A stretch of DNA of 64,000 bases from Anseranas semipalmata (GCA_013399115.1 VXAA01001111.1:38449-102448), one strand, 5' to 3'; numbered from the stretch's first letter, positions 1 to 13,346 are shown. The notes: a model not told the origin generated them from the letters alone. Made by a program: numbers and translations.

Positions 1-448
1 TCATATGTTTGTGTCTATGTGTCTGTTTGTGTATGGAAGGAAGTAAATTAGGCAGACATAGCACAAGTTATTTTAGGACAGTCTGAAAATTAAAATGCAC
101 CCTTAAAGACAAAGGGGAAAAAAAAATACTGAAGCCAGTTTTCCAAAATGTTGATATATCTCAGGTGGACACAGGTCTTGTGGAAGACTTCTACAGCCTC
201 AAGCTGACCATAATTCCTTTCTATTTTAAAACTGTACTGTTCAAAGCCAAGAACAGATCTAAACAAATGGAAGTCAGGGCCTTGCTTCTGCAGCCTCTGC
301 CACAGCAACTGAGGTCAAGAGGGCAGTGCAAAGCAGAACAAAGGAAAGAATATAGAATCTAATTATTTGCCTTTATAAACACAAATACACCATGCTGCAA
401 GCTTTTCTTCAGATTGCCGTAGAAGAAGCAATATACCAGAGAGAGAAA

Positions 449-470
449 AACAACAACAACAACAACAAAA
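449..470. repeat. (AAC)n microsatellite
   Basis: Short trinucleotide run of about seven AAC units that grades into A-rich sequence. Confidence 0.85.
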
Positions 471-2759
471 CGTTCCTACTTTAAGACTAAAACTTTCATT
501 TTTGCTAATAGATGCTATCATGAAAGGTCCAGGAACTCTGTTTGCATAAGATCTTATTGCTATTGTCTCTGTGATAACAAGTCAATATGTATCAGCTTAA
601 TAAAATGAAGGCTGAACAACAACTGCATGCAAATATTAAAGCAAGATCACTGGGAGACAGAGAATGGATTATGGACAACAGAAATGTGAACTGGGCTAGA
701 AAAATTTTAATGGGATGCAGGAAGGAAGAAGCAGTGAGGTTTCAATGATAGGTTCAAACAAGATGAAAATAATAAAAATATACATAACGTATTTATTCAG
801 CTAGAATTCATGGGGAAGTTTATTTACCTAACCTTTAAAAATATCCATCTTTACAGGCTTTTTCCATTTTGAATTTTACAAATTTGTATAGCTGTATAGA
901 GTCTAATCACAGTGATCACACATGGATCGATGAATCTCAGAGTAGCACAAGTAATTTTGCAGTGGGATCTCCTTGGCTTCAATTTTGTTTATAAAAGCAA
1001 TATTTCCTTTGGTTTGGAAAAAAATATAATTAAAGACATGGCCCATTTACTATCTATATCCATTTTTTCAAAAAGTATTTTGGTCCCTAGTTCTCATTGA
1101 GTCAACAGAACCTGAAGCTAAATTCAGTTCACTGACTGTGGTTCATAAAACCAATCTCCACTCAAGGTGAGAAAGTCAGACAACCTAAAACTTTAGATAT
1201 AAATACTATTGGTAGGCTGAATATGTTCCTGCAACCATTTAGCAACAAAGTGGTCTTGACTGCTAGATGCTTCCTACTGAATGTAGACATCAGAATGAGT
1301 TTCAGTGATCAGACTAATGCTCTTAATTACCTTTGAAGGTTTGGTTTGTAGTGTTTAATCACTGGCGTAAAGAATGTTAGGAAATAAAACACTCTGGCTG
1401 CTTCAGAGTGTTGGGAACACAGGTAGCCTTTCCTCTCCTGGGTCCTGAGACACCTACATGGATATGGGTGAGCAGATCTAATCTCCTGATTAGAATAGAG
1501 GTGAACCTTCAGAAAGTATAAAATAAGATAACTGAACTAGGTTTGGTAAATGACAATATCCAAAATTGCTGTAAAAGCGTTAGCTAATAGGTGCTTTCTT
1601 GCTAAAAGGAACTACTGGCGCATTGTCCAAGCTCCTTTGATGCTTCTAAGAGGAATTAGAAGCATTAGAGATAAAGAGGCACCAGAGGACTTCATCTAGT
1701 CTAGGTGGTGAGATGCATCTGGGTAGGCGCCTTGTGTCTGGCCTGAAATATCCTCTGACCAAACCAGAACAGTTGTAATTCATGCCACTGAGGCAATGAA
1801 TCAGGACTTTAGAGAATGGCTTCAGTGACAAAGTTAAACCATATATAATTTGACCTGCAACACATTCCATCCTTTTTGAATGATAAAAGCAGATGTGAGT
1901 TCAAGGGGAAGAATAAACAGGTTTACAGAAAAAAAAAAAAAATTACTAAGTACATGAAAAACACTTGTTCAGGAATTCCATAAGCTTAAATTGTTTGGAA
2001 GCCAGAGAAATATTGAGAGAAATTACCATGCTCACTTGCATAGCTTACCATAGGGAAGTCCAGAAGTCCCTAGGTTCAAGTATACCATAATGAAGAGCCA
2101 GTCATCTGTTCATAGATTGTGTTGGATAGAGAATACAAGAGAAAACAACAATATTTCTTACCAAATACATTTCCCTCACTTATCATGTGCAAGTCCACAA
2201 GTCTCATCTTAAAACAGGCATCTCAAATAGGTTAAGATAATCTCAAAGTAAAAATCCCTTATTTTCTTTATGAATTACAAAGAAAGTTATGGTTAGTTCA
2301 GACTCAGACCTCAGGTTTGGTGAAGTAATTTACTATTATTCACTTATCGATGACATGTTGCTAAAACATGGAATATTTGCAACATTTCATAGCAACTATG
2401 TGCAAGAATCTGATTTAGGTCTCAGTTCCTCTAAAATCATTAAGAAACATTTCCCAATCTGGGATTTACTTTTACAGAATTGGCCTGCATCCAGTGGTAG
2501 TGAAAGACAGGTTTCCTGGAGTATTTCAGGAGGCAGAAAAAAGCAAACAAACACTGGGAAGCAGTCAAGACACCGCAATGACCACAAACTCCTGTCGCAT
2601 ATAAGTGAAGTCGTCTATTCTGTAGTTTACCACTAACTGTATTACATGGTATGCATACCTCAATTTCCCTTCCTCACCAGTGCAGGCAAAGACACAGAAA
2701 GCCTAGAGCAAGTGAAAAGTCAAAACTCCATGCAAAACTGAGGCATCTGGAAACCCTTT

Positions 2760-2778
2760 AAAAAAAAAAAAAAAAAAA
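2760..2778. repeat. Poly(A) run
   Basis: Uninterrupted run of about 19 A. No retroposed gene body could be recognised upstream of it, so it is treated as a simple homopolymer and not as a retrocopy tail. Confidence 0.85.
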
Positions 2779-4487
2779 GAAGTATTTGTTGCTCTTCTGC
2801 TTGATAGAAGCTATTCCAGAAACATCATACAGTCAAAGGCAGATCCATATCTGAATGAACATAATGACAGGACAGAAGGAGATACTATGGGTAAATGTAC
2901 CAGGATATTGTCTTTTATATATCCAAAGAAGGGTTTCTTTCCCAATAACAGTTATTGGAACAGTCTGAATACTTTGGCATGTTCCACACTGAACTTTAAT
3001 CCTATGATTTCTGGTGCCAAGGTATTATTTTCACTTCAAAGAATTGCTTTGAGTTACTAAAAAAATACTCAATCTTTGTCAGCAAAAGTACTATATTTTC
3101 AAATATACAACTTCTGCTTCATAAAAAAAGCTGTATAAAGGACCTTGTAAATAAGGTTTAAGATAACTTCAGCAAAAGCTAGGTAGGGAGATGGAAATTA
3201 ACAGAAGCTGTATTTTATGGAAGCTGAAATAATACTCTGGGGGTGGAGGAAATCAAAGACAAAGATGTGATGATGGGAGAATCTGGGAGGATCTGGAGTA
3301 AATCTTCCTTCATATTGCTCATAGACATATACAAATTGCATTGTTGCTGTGTCACTGCTAATTGCTTGATTTTTTTTCTTCCTCCAGATGAAAAAGGGGT
3401 AGTTATAGACATATGGATAGGTACTTTGCATGACCTGCATTACATACATTCTTCTGTCTTGCCTCTGCAGAAACATGACATCGAATGGACCCTTAGGGGT
3501 CCAGTAATTCTTGTTTCCTGTTACTCTGAACACACTAAAATCCCCTTCATAAACCCAATTCCAAACCATTCTGGTGATAGATTCTCCCTAGAAATTATTT
3601 GTGATTTGGTATTTAAGATCAACATTTAGATGCATACAAATTTTGACACTGCTGAAATAAATACTTCTCACAGGTAGCCAGAGAAGCTTCTTTGATTTCA
3701 GTGGATCTTTGCAGACTTACGTCATCCAGAATTCTGACTTCTGAAGTCTCAGTGTCAGAGGGGATCATTTGCCTCTCCAGACTGTGTACAAAAGCAAATT
3801 TAGAACCCTTAATCCTTAAAGATCCACTAGTGATACTGATAGTGGAAATGTCAGCTAAAAGCAGTGTTCAGATATTATTTTTCCATCAAATAGCTGTAAT
3901 TGGCAATAACCCCTAAACTTTAATTTCTTGTTACTTTCTCTTTTTCTGTTCTGTCTATGGTTGTGAAACCCTAACCATGTAGCCACACTTGAACATATTT
4001 TTGCCATTCAGAAACACTGTCTTAAATTTCTAAAATCCATTCGTCCTGCCTGGGCATTAACAGAGATATTTTCTGTATTCTTTTCACAGTTAGTTTAATT
4101 CTTCAGTATAAAACTGTGGTGATAAAATAGTCCAACTCACCAGCTGTGAACCAGTGTAATTGAGAGGAGAAATTGTTGGAATGGAATTATGTCAGTTTTA
4201 CATCAGGATAGCTGTTTAATCTCTTGATTAAGATTTGAAGTCGATAGCATACAGATGATTCTTGTACTAGCAAACATATTATTGTTTAATATTTCTGTGG
4301 TATCAAAATTTAGGTAGAGATGGATGCTGTATATTTTCCCAGAATTATAACCCTTTAAAAAAGACAAAACAAAAGTCTGAAGATGTTTTCTCCAGACTGC
4401 AGAGACAATAGTCATGTTTGTCAGTGCTTACACACAAACACAACCTGTGACCTGAATACTTATGAACATCAGGGTAGCTAAAATAAA

Positions 4488-4580
4488 TCAAGCTAGAGGT
4501 CTGCCCAGATCAGTCTCCTGTCTGTGACAGAGGTGCAAAGCAAATGTTTCGTGGAGGGCAAAAGATCAGGACAAGCAGAT
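4488..4580 (+). mobile_element. Ancient CR1/L3-like LINE scrap
   Basis: The segment containing GATCAGTCTCCTGTCTGTGACAG, followed by a spaced GCAAA/GGAGGGCAAAAGA pattern, resembles an old amniote CR1/L3 LINE segment. It is heavily diverged, with no coding potential. Edges are approximate, and the assignment is from memory of the repeat's character only. Confidence 0.35.
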
Positions 4581-6590
4581 GAAGTAAAAGAAAATTCCTT
4601 TGAGTACTTTCCAAGCTCCTTACCACTTGGAGCTCAAGCGATTCCTGATCTGAAGTAGTGTCTCAGTTCATTTTAGTAACCTGTGATGGATTTCTCTTCC
4701 AGGAACTTCCAGTCTCACTTGCAAATGTGTACTTTGTAAACACTAAGCACCCAACACATCTGTAGCAAAGAATACTGTGCTAATGTGCTACTAAGTTGTT
4801 CAGCATTATCATAAGTGCCATAGAGAACGAAGAAGGAAAATATGGAGGAGCAAGAAATTCAAGTGTTCAAAAGAAGAGCTGCAGGGTAAGCCTCTCCAAT
4901 ATATCGTTGCAGATCTGAGAAGCATGACTTCTGCAGATCTAGCAAAGAGGAAGACTTACACCAAAGTGTTACACAGAGTGCAGGAACAAGGAGTCCGTAT
5001 TCCAGCCATAAACCAGCAAACTTCAAAATCATTTAAAAACAACTTGGAGTAATCTTTAAAAAAGCATGGTCCCAACAGAATCTGTACATTTCAAACCATC
5101 TTTTCTACTGTTAAAATAACACAAGTGAAGAAGTACAGCAAGTGACTTTGAGAAAAATGTGGCAGATTGTCCTCTGCTAAAAAGTGGTGGTGTTCACTGA
5201 AGCTTGTGAACAACCCGGCTTGCCCCAGGTGGAGATTTGGCCCAGTATGCTTCTTCAGATTATTTTAGCCCAGTTATCCTCTTACTACATGTGAATCAAG
5301 AGTAATGTAGAAGAATTCTGATGATGCCACACTCCAAGAGTACAACAAGCCTGTTCATGGATATCACAGCTCATACCCAAAGACAATAGTGGAAAGAAAT
5401 AGCATTTTATGATATAACTCATTCAAGCAATTTCAGACATCTATTGTAAAGTTAGCAAATCACCTCCCAGGAGTGCCTATTTCTCTCCATTGAATATAAA
5501 GGAGTCGAGAGTGATGAGCTCAGCAGCAAACAAGATTTGCTCAGCACTATGTGTTGCCTTTCTTTCAGAGATGACAAAACTGAAACACAGCAAAGTTTAA
5601 CTAAGCAGGCACTGCTAGAACACAACTCAGCTTGGCAAAGCATCTCCACTACACTCCTTGATGCTGGAGAGCACTGCCTATAGCGTCCCACAAATCTTGT
5701 GCTGCCTTGAGACAAGATGGATCTTGCATGGTTTCCTTTGTTTAAGCATTTTCTGGCTTTTGTTTTGTTTTCTTTCCTCCTTTCAAAAATGGCACTGTGA
5801 GTTGCTCTTTCCATTAACATTGGGAAACAAGCATCAGTTTTAATAGAGCTTGACATGTTTAACAGCCAATGCAAACTATGCCTTCACATTGATTATATGC
5901 ACTTTGGACAATTTTCTTTCAGTGAGAACTTTATGGGGGGAAAAACATGCTTCTCATTTTTCTCAGTGTGATGCAGTTACATCCTGTAGGGCTTTGTATA
6001 ACGTGCACATCACAACACATTTGGCTTCCTTGACAATAATATATTTTGGGTTGGAAGAAAAATGAACCACTGCATGATTCATTTTAACTTTGTACACTGG
6101 GTTTATTTCACCCTTTGTAAACTTCATATAGCCAAGCCCAAAATTAGCTGTAAATGCCAGCATGATATATATATTTTTTCTACCATTTACAGTAATTTGA
6201 GCTCTGAGCGCGTCCAAAATTTATTGGCTGGAGTCAACTGGTCTCCCTTCAAGGATAACAGAACCCTGCATTGATCCAGAAACTACAATTTGCTTATTTG
6301 AGAATTTTTGTCATTGGAATGAGAAAAATATATATTTTTTTAATCAAGTCTTGATGCTGGACAGGCGCATCTGTCAAAGACTCAGCCATTGTTTCTAACA
6401 GTTGTAACAGGGTGATCAGAAACTCAGGAGTGCCTACACACACAGCTCTCAGCTCATCACTAGAGACGTGAGTCAGGTTACCAAGGCTATGTGAGACACC
6501 ATAGCTCCTTTGACTTGGATCTACTGTAAAAGCCAAGGCAGTCTGGATAGCTAGTGGAATAGCTGTAAGGAGATGCTTTGCCTTTTGCAG
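4581..6590. other. Gene-free interval with a possible MIR relic
   Basis: No gene recognised. A minus-strand open frame at 5452-5874 (140 codons) has no recognisable domain and overlaps unrelated plus-strand frames, so it is considered chance. A possible MIR/L2 relic lies at 5.56-5.65 kb. Confidence 0.5.
5560..5650 (-). mobile_element. Possible MIR/L2 SINE relic
   Basis: The order GATGACAAAACTGAAACACAG followed by GTTTAACTAAG resembles the minus-strand MIR core (GATGAGGAAACTGAGGCACAG, then GGTTAAGTGACTTG). Only the core is recognisable and it is strongly diverged. Confidence 0.35.
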
Positions 6591-6823
6591 GACCTACACT
6601 GAGAACTCTTGATTATAAGGAATCAGGTCCACTGTACATCAACAGCAAACCTCTCCTGAACAACAGTGAAAGGAAGAGGCCTTATGGAAAATTTTATGTT
6701 GTGCTCAAATTGTTAGTGGCACTGTTACTTCTTTCCTGCTACCTATTTCTTTCAGGAACTCAAATTATGATCCAGGATGTAATGGCAGTGGGAGAGTGTA
6801 GGAGAGATTACATGGCTGTTGAG
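6591..6823 (+). other. Candidate exon with a hydrophobic segment
   Basis: A fair splice acceptor (pyrimidine-rich stretch ending TTTTGCAG at 6583-6590) precedes an open frame of about 79 codons ending at TAG 6827-6829. A possible donor, GAG|GTATAG, lies at 6824. The frame begins GPTLRTLDYKESGPLYINSK, continues with a basic ERKRPYGK patch, then has a stretch of about 22 mostly hydrophobic residues rich in Leu and Val that would suit a membrane helix, followed by a polar tail. There is no ATG at its head, so if real it is an internal or terminal exon. I do not recognise the protein. A chance open frame is the more likely explanation. Confidence 0.15.
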
Positions 6824-8813
6824 GTATAGTAATAAGGCAGAATTTTCAAGATTTTTTTTTTCCCCACAGAAATCTTAGAAATGTAAATTAGTTACAACTT
6901 ATGGTAATAGTTGTCTGAGTTTATAGAGAAGGTGAATCACTTCTCCAAAAGATGAAGTGCTTTTCTGTTGCTCTGTCTTTTGGATCAGCAGATTTGCACT
7001 CCACAAAACAAATCTCTGTATAAATATATAGAATTAGAAAGAGAGAAGATCATAGGAAAACAATTCAGGTGTTGATTCAGACATATGACACTATTGAAAT
7101 TGTACTGGGCAGATCTAGTCTCCCCAGCTTAGTATACTGAGTAACTGTAAAGCTGCATAGACTTGCCTGATAGCCAATGCAAGAAGTTTGACTGTTCCTT
7201 AATGATTTATGTAGCATGGGATGCAGTGGACATTGAAGGAAGAGTTAAATGGAAAGCCATCAAGCATAAAGAAATGTCTTCTGAGAAAGGATTTATAGAA
7301 TGACCCAGTGGATGGATCTTGGCTGATTCTAATCTGCATATGAGGCCAAGCCAGGGAGGAAAGGGACTAACAATCAACACTAGAGTAATTTGCCTGATAA
7401 TAGAAAATTAAAGAACTGGAGAGGCAAGCAGCAGCCTGCAAAATTCATGCAGATTTGGATCTGCTGCATAATTAGCCACAATAGTTAAACCAGGAAAAGA
7501 AAAAAAAAAAAGGAAAAGAATGGCATTAAATTAGAGAAAGATTTCTGAAATATATAATAAAATGGCAGAGTTTATATAAAAATGGAGACTTAGATAATGG
7601 GGAGAAATTTAAAAAGCTGGCAAAGTACTTATAATCTGAACAGTAAAAAGTTTTGATATGATTAGACAAGCATCTGTGACTTTACAGCCAGTACAGGTTG
7701 TAGTGCGATAATGAAACGAAATTGACGTACAATACACTTGCACAGAACAAAGCCACCATACAAACATATACATCAGGGATGGGTTTGAATGACACTCAAA
7801 AGAATTTAGCAGTAAGGGAAGGATTTGGAGTTTTGTGCCCTGCATACATCTCTAATTATATTCTAAAGGTGACGTGTACCAACATCTTATACTGTTCTGG
7901 ATGGTGAAGATGAAAGCTAAGTTTCTCTGAAAATTAGGTCAATTTAGTGTAATGTTATTGGCTCTGTTTGTCCTTGGGACAGGTGCTTCCCATGGGACGG
8001 TCTTAAGTCCTCATCTGTGGAAACCAGAGGAACTGCTGCATTTTTTTTTTTCTTATGCTGACACCCAAGTTTCCTTCCAAAGAAATAAAATATAGTACTC
8101 TTTAACAGAAATAGGACTTGATCAGGATTGACTCCGGGAACTAGGACCACATAAAATGCTTAAGACTATATCTGCTCTGGAGTGCAAACACAAAAATATA
8201 CACTTACATTTTCATTTCCTCTTTGAAAGAGTGGGACGTTAGTGCCTTATCTGTATACCTCCAGCGGTGGTTACCAAGGACTTTGGACACTAACTTTTCT
8301 TGCATATCAGCATGGTTATCATCGTTCAACTAAGCATTCAATCTGAAATGCTCTAAAGACACTGTTGGGCTGTACAGTCACCAGAGATTTTTTACCATAA
8401 CCCTTGGGCCATCAAGTTGTGGACTACAGTCTAGGGACCAGTGAATTAGGAGAAAAATAAACTGACTTTCCTAAGACCTTAAAATCTGTAACTGAATGAA
8501 AGGCAAAAATATTTAACAATCAGCCCTCCAATCTAACATCTATGCCACTTCTCTCTTTTCTTCTGGTTTTGTCCTATTGTGTTGAGCTAAGTACAATATT
8601 TTTGTTTGTTTGTTTTCAGCTGAACACATTTGTCTGAGTACATTTGTCTGCTCATTCCTATATAGTTTCAATTGCGATTGGGGAAAAAATTATTGCAAGT
8701 GTGCTTTGCATTAATATGTATTTGTAAAGAGCTGATTCATAAACAAGATGGTCAGGAATATGCAGAAGAATCTCTGGGTTTTGTAGAACATCTTGTATCT
8801 CTGTTTTCTCTTT

Positions 8814-8845
8814 TGAGTATCTGAGTATCTGAGTATTTGAGTACT
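8814..8845. repeat. 8-bp tandem repeat (TGAGTATC)n
   Basis: Four consecutive 8-base units: two perfect TGAGTATC, one TGAGTATT and one TGAGTACTC-like terminal unit. Confidence 0.85.
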
Positions 8846-9200
8846 CTAATACCTACATCTGGCCTTGAATCTAAGCGGGATATGCCTACATATCATACAC
8901 ACTCAAACCCAGTTTATAACAGCAGATTTACAATTTATGACTTTATCAGTACCTTGGAAGTGGAGCAAGAGAGGACTGAATGTATGGGTACTCCCACCAA
9001 CTGAAACATAAATGTATATTCACAGTCTACATATACGTATACCTTTTCATGGTGAATTTCTTTCCTTTTATTCCCTGACCAAGTTACTATTTAACCAGAA
9101 GCACACTGCAAAGTTGAAAGTGAAAAATTTATCCAGGCATATTTCAAAGAGAAATAAGAACAGATTTAAACTCTTGAAATTCTTTTCATTCCTATTTTAT

Positions 9201-9242
9201 CTCTTCTTCTTCTCCTTCTTCTTTTTTTTTTTTTTTTTTTTT
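9201..9242. repeat. Polypyrimidine tract ending in poly(T)
   Basis: CTTCTTCTTCTCC repeats run into a T run of about 21 bases. It is followed directly by GCAG, so it resembles a very strong splice acceptor, but no supported exon follows. Confidence 0.9.
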
Positions 9243-10805
9243 GCAGACATCATAAGTATCCTTTTTATTTTTATTATTAGAGAAAGGATAAATGGCAATA
9301 AGTAAGAAATGAACAGAATTCTGAACATTAACATCTCAAATGTTCTGAACATTTGAGCTGCTAACAGAACCTGCATAGCATAGCAGACAGCAGTTTGTGC
9401 AGTGTGGAAAGGTGGTTTGTTTAGAGAAATGAATTCTATTTTTCTTCCCTCTCTCTCTTTCCTTCCTCAATTAGTTAACTACCTATTAGGAGGAAAACAG
9501 ATTAAAAGAGGTGAACTTGAAACTGAAGGACAGCTAGTTCAAAGTCACCAGAAATAAATCATAGATGAAATCTACCTTTGTTTATTAGAACAACTTTTAG
9601 AAGTTACAGCTAAATAGCATATAGAACTTACAACTAAACATATTTACATACTAATTCCCACTATCATTATATATGTATGCATATACATATGCAAATGTAA
9701 ATGTATGAATATATACATACATTTTTTAACTAGAAATGACTCTACTCTATTTAGCAAAGGGTTAAAACAGCTGCTGAGAAAGTTTTGGAGCACTTGGAAG
9801 GATGGTGTACTGTGGAGACCAGCTCTGGTCTTGTGGAGATCCTTTATATTTAACAGCGGTCAGAAAGAATGAGATCTTTTTCTTGTGAGTTAGAAACAGA
9901 AAGGAATACTGAGATTTCAAACAGTGCCAAATGTAACTGTGGTAGATAAAGAATTAAACTAGTCTCAGTTTCTGGAGAAAATGAAGCCACTTCATATCAT
10001 GGTCTAAATCATATTTTCATTCAAAACTAAGAGTTATTTAATGGGAATAGATACCGACAGTTGTTCCCTCCAGAGAAACATGAGACAATATGGAAGAAAG
10101 TCAGTCTATCCCTAGTTATGTTTCTCCTATGCAAATAATAAGAAAAGATGTTACCTTTTAGACATCATTGTTTTTCCATTGCATTTCCTCACCTGGATTT
10201 CTGTATTTAGTATCCCTTACAGACAAATATTCTTTTTACCTTTAACACCACTGTTATGATTCATGTTTATTCCCTATGAAGAGCTGACAGTTTTCTTTCA
10301 GGCCCCTATGATAATCAGAGCTTTGATATCTAATTTTGTCTTCAGAAAAACACTTTTCACAGAGTTGGTCACTACCAACTGAAAGTCAGAAGACAAAAAC
10401 CTTATCGTTTCTCTGCCAGAAGTTTTTAATCAAGAGTTTTTTATTGAATATTTAATCAAATCCAGGACCTTCCCCTTGGGATTGTGGTTAGCCCTTCCTT
10501 TCCAACCATAATAGCTTGTCAACTTCTGCAGTATAATTAAGGAGTTGTCCCTCTTCTCTTCTGTATTGATCTCATATATTTCCACTCTTAAAATTTAGCA
10601 GACCTCAGGGTAGGTCCTGAGGGGATACAAGAGAAAGAATTAAAACAAAATCAAAATAACTATCTGCAGTAACTATCTTTCAGTGCCTTTATTCATCAAA
10701 AAATTCACCTACCCATCAGTTTGTCCATCAACCTATATATCTATACATATGAGGGAGTGAAAGAACATACCTTGTCAAAATAAAAAGCCCTGTCAGTAAT
10801 GTCTG

Positions 10806-10827
10806 AAAACAAACAAACAAACAAAAA
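10806..10827. repeat. (CAAA)n microsatellite
   Basis: About five CAAA units in A-rich sequence. Confidence 0.8.
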
Positions 10828-11432
10828 ATACAACAGATTTTCCACTTATACAAATAGGCAGTTAAATTGAGTAAGACTTATTTCTATTGTAAAACATCAA
10901 CAGAAGAGTTCAGATGTTGTCAAAGTTATGAAGCCAGCTTTTAGACTCTAGAGATACATTTGCCTGCATTCAGGTAAAGGCCTTCATTTCACATTCAGGA
11001 TGATATTTAAAGGTGGAGTTTTTTTTTTTTTTTTAATCTGTTATGTGTGTGAAAAAGTTACTAAAAATAACAATTTTATTATTTTTATATAGAAATTGAA
11101 GAAATAATTTATGCACAATACCATCTACTACACGTTCCCTGAATTGTAAACATCAGGACAAAACAATCAAGAAATCTTAGTAGGTGTGATGTTTTATTAG
11201 ACTGTTTATATTTTTTATCTGTATTATATTTTCTTTCAGATATTTTTGGCATGGCTTAAAGTGTCATATTGATCCGCCTGTGGACTTATCTGATTGTCTT
11301 TCAGACTAAAGTCCTCTTTTTAATTAGCAGTGCAAGTACAGAAAAATAAAGGGTACTGTCAGTTGTACTGTGTGTACCACTTCCAAACAATTGACTCAAT
11401 TTTCCCTTCCCATAAGATGCTCAAGGCAAGTG

Positions 11433-11466
11433 TAGAATAGAATAGAATAGAATAGAATAAAATAGA
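11433..11466. repeat. (TAGAA)n microsatellite at a CR1 3' end
   Basis: About six TAGAA units abut the 3' end of the minus-strand CR1 copy at 11464-11955. CR1 elements end in short ATTCTATG-type repeats, so this pentamer array probably grew from the element's own tail. Confidence 0.85.
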
Positions 11467-11955
11467 ATCATCTAGGTTGGACAAGATGTTGAAGATCATC
11501 AAGTCCAATCATCAGCCTGACCTACCAAGACCCACCACTAAACCATGTCCCTTACAGGGATGGGGACTCCTCCACTTCCCTGGTCAGCCCGTTGCAATGC
11601 TTAACCATGTTCTTTGTGAAAAATTTCTTCCTCATATCCAATCTAAACCTCCCCTGGTGCAAATTGAGGCTGTTTCCTTGCATCCTATCACTTGTCACCT
11701 GAGAAAAGAGACCAACACCCTCCTCACTAAAACCTCCTTTCAGATAGTTCTAGAGAATGACGAGGTCTCCCCTCAGCCTCCTCTGTTCCAAACTAAACAA
11801 CCTTGGTTCCTTCAGTGACTCCTCAAAACTCTTGTTTTCTAGTCCTTTCACCAGCTTCATTGCTCTTCTCTGCACACACTCGAGCAACTCAATACCCTTC
11901 TTATAGCGAGGGTCCCAATATTCAAGGTGAAATCCCACCAGTGCCATGTGCAAGG
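11464..11955 (-). mobile_element. CR1 LINE, 5'-truncated
   Basis: Read on the minus strand, this covers the end of the CR1 ORF2 and the 3' UTR. The translated part contains [32 protein letters not shown] and [13 protein letters not shown], matching the region after the reverse transcriptase of CR1 (HLEY.VQFW.P..KKD...LE.VQRRAT, then LFSLE.RRLRGDL). The 3' part carries the common CR1 end, ATCATCAAGTCCAATC on the plus strand, and the copy ends in the TAGAA array. It is an old, frame-broken, non-autonomous copy; 5' truncation is usual for CR1. Confidence 0.9.
11750..11953 (-). pseudogene. CR1 ORF2 C-terminal remnant
   Basis: Open frame of 67 codons within the truncated CR1. It corresponds to the conserved block just C-terminal to the reverse-transcriptase core. 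No catalytic residues are included, because the palm domain lies upstream of the truncation. It is not a host gene. Confidence 0.85.
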
Positions 11956-12468
11956 GGTTAAAAGCAAGAATAATAAGAAAAAAAAAACCAGACTGATCTC
12001 TCTTTTGATATGCTCTCCCAGTTTCCCACTATCAATGTACAGAGCCCTCATGAACATCCAGGTGCATGAGACTGTAGTTAATAATGGTACCTAATGTCTA
12101 TGAGCTAGTCCAAATTATTTATGTTTTATAATTTTAAATTTTGGAGGTACCATAACATTCTCACAATGAGTTTCACAGTATAATATGTTGTATGAGAAAG
12201 TTGTTTGTGATGCCTTGTTATTTTCCTGGGTGCCTTTTATTATTTTTTGTGTGGAGAATGATCTTTTTGATTTCAGTTTCTTTCCCATCCATGATTTTAA
12301 ACACATCCCCTCCCATCTGTCCCCTCTTTAGACTGAAGATTCCCTCATTGTTTCATGTCTACTCATCTAAAAAGTCCTACCAGCTATCCTACCATCCTCA
12401 TCTTCCCTTTTTGTAGCTCTTCTAGCTTTTCTAAAAGTGACTTAGCCTGATGCACTTTTTTTTTTTTT

Positions 12469-12488
12469 NNNNNNNNNNNNNNNNNNNN
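12469..12488. other. Assembly gap (20 N)
   Basis: Run of 20 N with T runs on both sides. The true length of the poly-T here is unknown. Confidence 1.
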
Positions 12489-13328
12489 TTTTTGGTGATA
12501 GGAATATATCCTTAAATTAACAATGATAGTTTAGCAATGGTAACTTGTAGACAAGGACTTTAAAATGTTCCAAGTGCAGTGCTCACACCCTACTCTGTCA
12601 CACACTTCCTCTTCTGATTGTGGGTAAGTCAGTCCTCTCTGTTACTCTTTTTTTTTTCCCTACACATAGTTTGACTTCATTTTTTTTCTTTTTCAGGAAG
12701 AAGTGGGAGACTTTGAAAACAAGGGCCATAAATTCAGTCCATATGGACTTAAACCAGATGTACAATCAGAAATGACAGCTTACAGTTTAATAAGGCCTGA
12801 TAGAAAGATGAAAATATATATTTGCATGTGTATTAGAGTAATTACTCATTATTCTAAAAGATAGTTGGACCATTCTGGTCAGTTAATTTTGCTCCTATCT
12901 ATATACAGCTCACTTTATTGGAAGGTCAAAGTAATTATTTCAACAAAGATTGGGATATGCCAATTATGCACCTCTGTTGGACATGAAAGGTCTAATACAT
13001 ATATGTACCCTGTTCCTTTTGCTATTTTTTTACCCTTTTAGGTCTACTGCTGCCCTACCAACTTTCAAAGCAAGCAGAGCAAAAGATCCAGAGAGTGTTC
13101 TGAAGGATTTTTGCAGGACACTTAAAGCCAGTCTCCTTCAGCTAATTTGCAAAAACAGTTTTTGATTTAAAACAGAAGGATGGCATATCCCTCCCTGAGA
13201 GGAAACTCGCATCCGCTAATGTTCCTCCAGAAGTGAGTTATGAGAAGAAGCCTCAGATGGATTAGAGATGAAGGTTAAATTCCAAGGCACTAATTTGTTG
13301 AAAAAGTGAAGGTAGCTAACTAAAGAAG

Positions 13329-13346
13329 AAAAAAAAAAAAAAAAAA
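13329..13346. repeat. Poly(A) run
   Basis: About 18 consecutive A. No associated retrocopy recognised. Confidence 0.85.

Larger units (their letters stand above)
1..4487. other. Gene-free AT-rich DNA
   Basis: I see no recognisable gene here. Open frames are short (up to 128 codons) and overlap on opposite strands around 3.2-3.6 kb, as chance frames in AT-rich DNA do. None carries a domain, signal peptide or motif I know. The stretch holds a short AAC microsatellite, an A19 run near 2.76 kb and otherwise single-copy-looking sequence. Confidence 0.6.
6830..11432. other. Gene-free AT-rich interval
   Basis: No gene or clear transposon recognised. Contents are microsatellites and homopolymer tracts (an 8-bp tandem at 8.81 kb, a CT/poly-T tract at 9.2 kb, a CAAA run at 10.8 kb, poly-T at 11.02 kb). 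A TA/TG-rich stretch with ATACAT motifs lies near 9.66-9.72 kb. Confidence 0.6.

Noticed and set aside
3198..3629. Overlapping sense and antisense frames of 123 and 128 codons
   Set aside because: Neither shows a known motif. Mutual antisense openness fits base composition rather than coding, and no splice-site pair frames either one.
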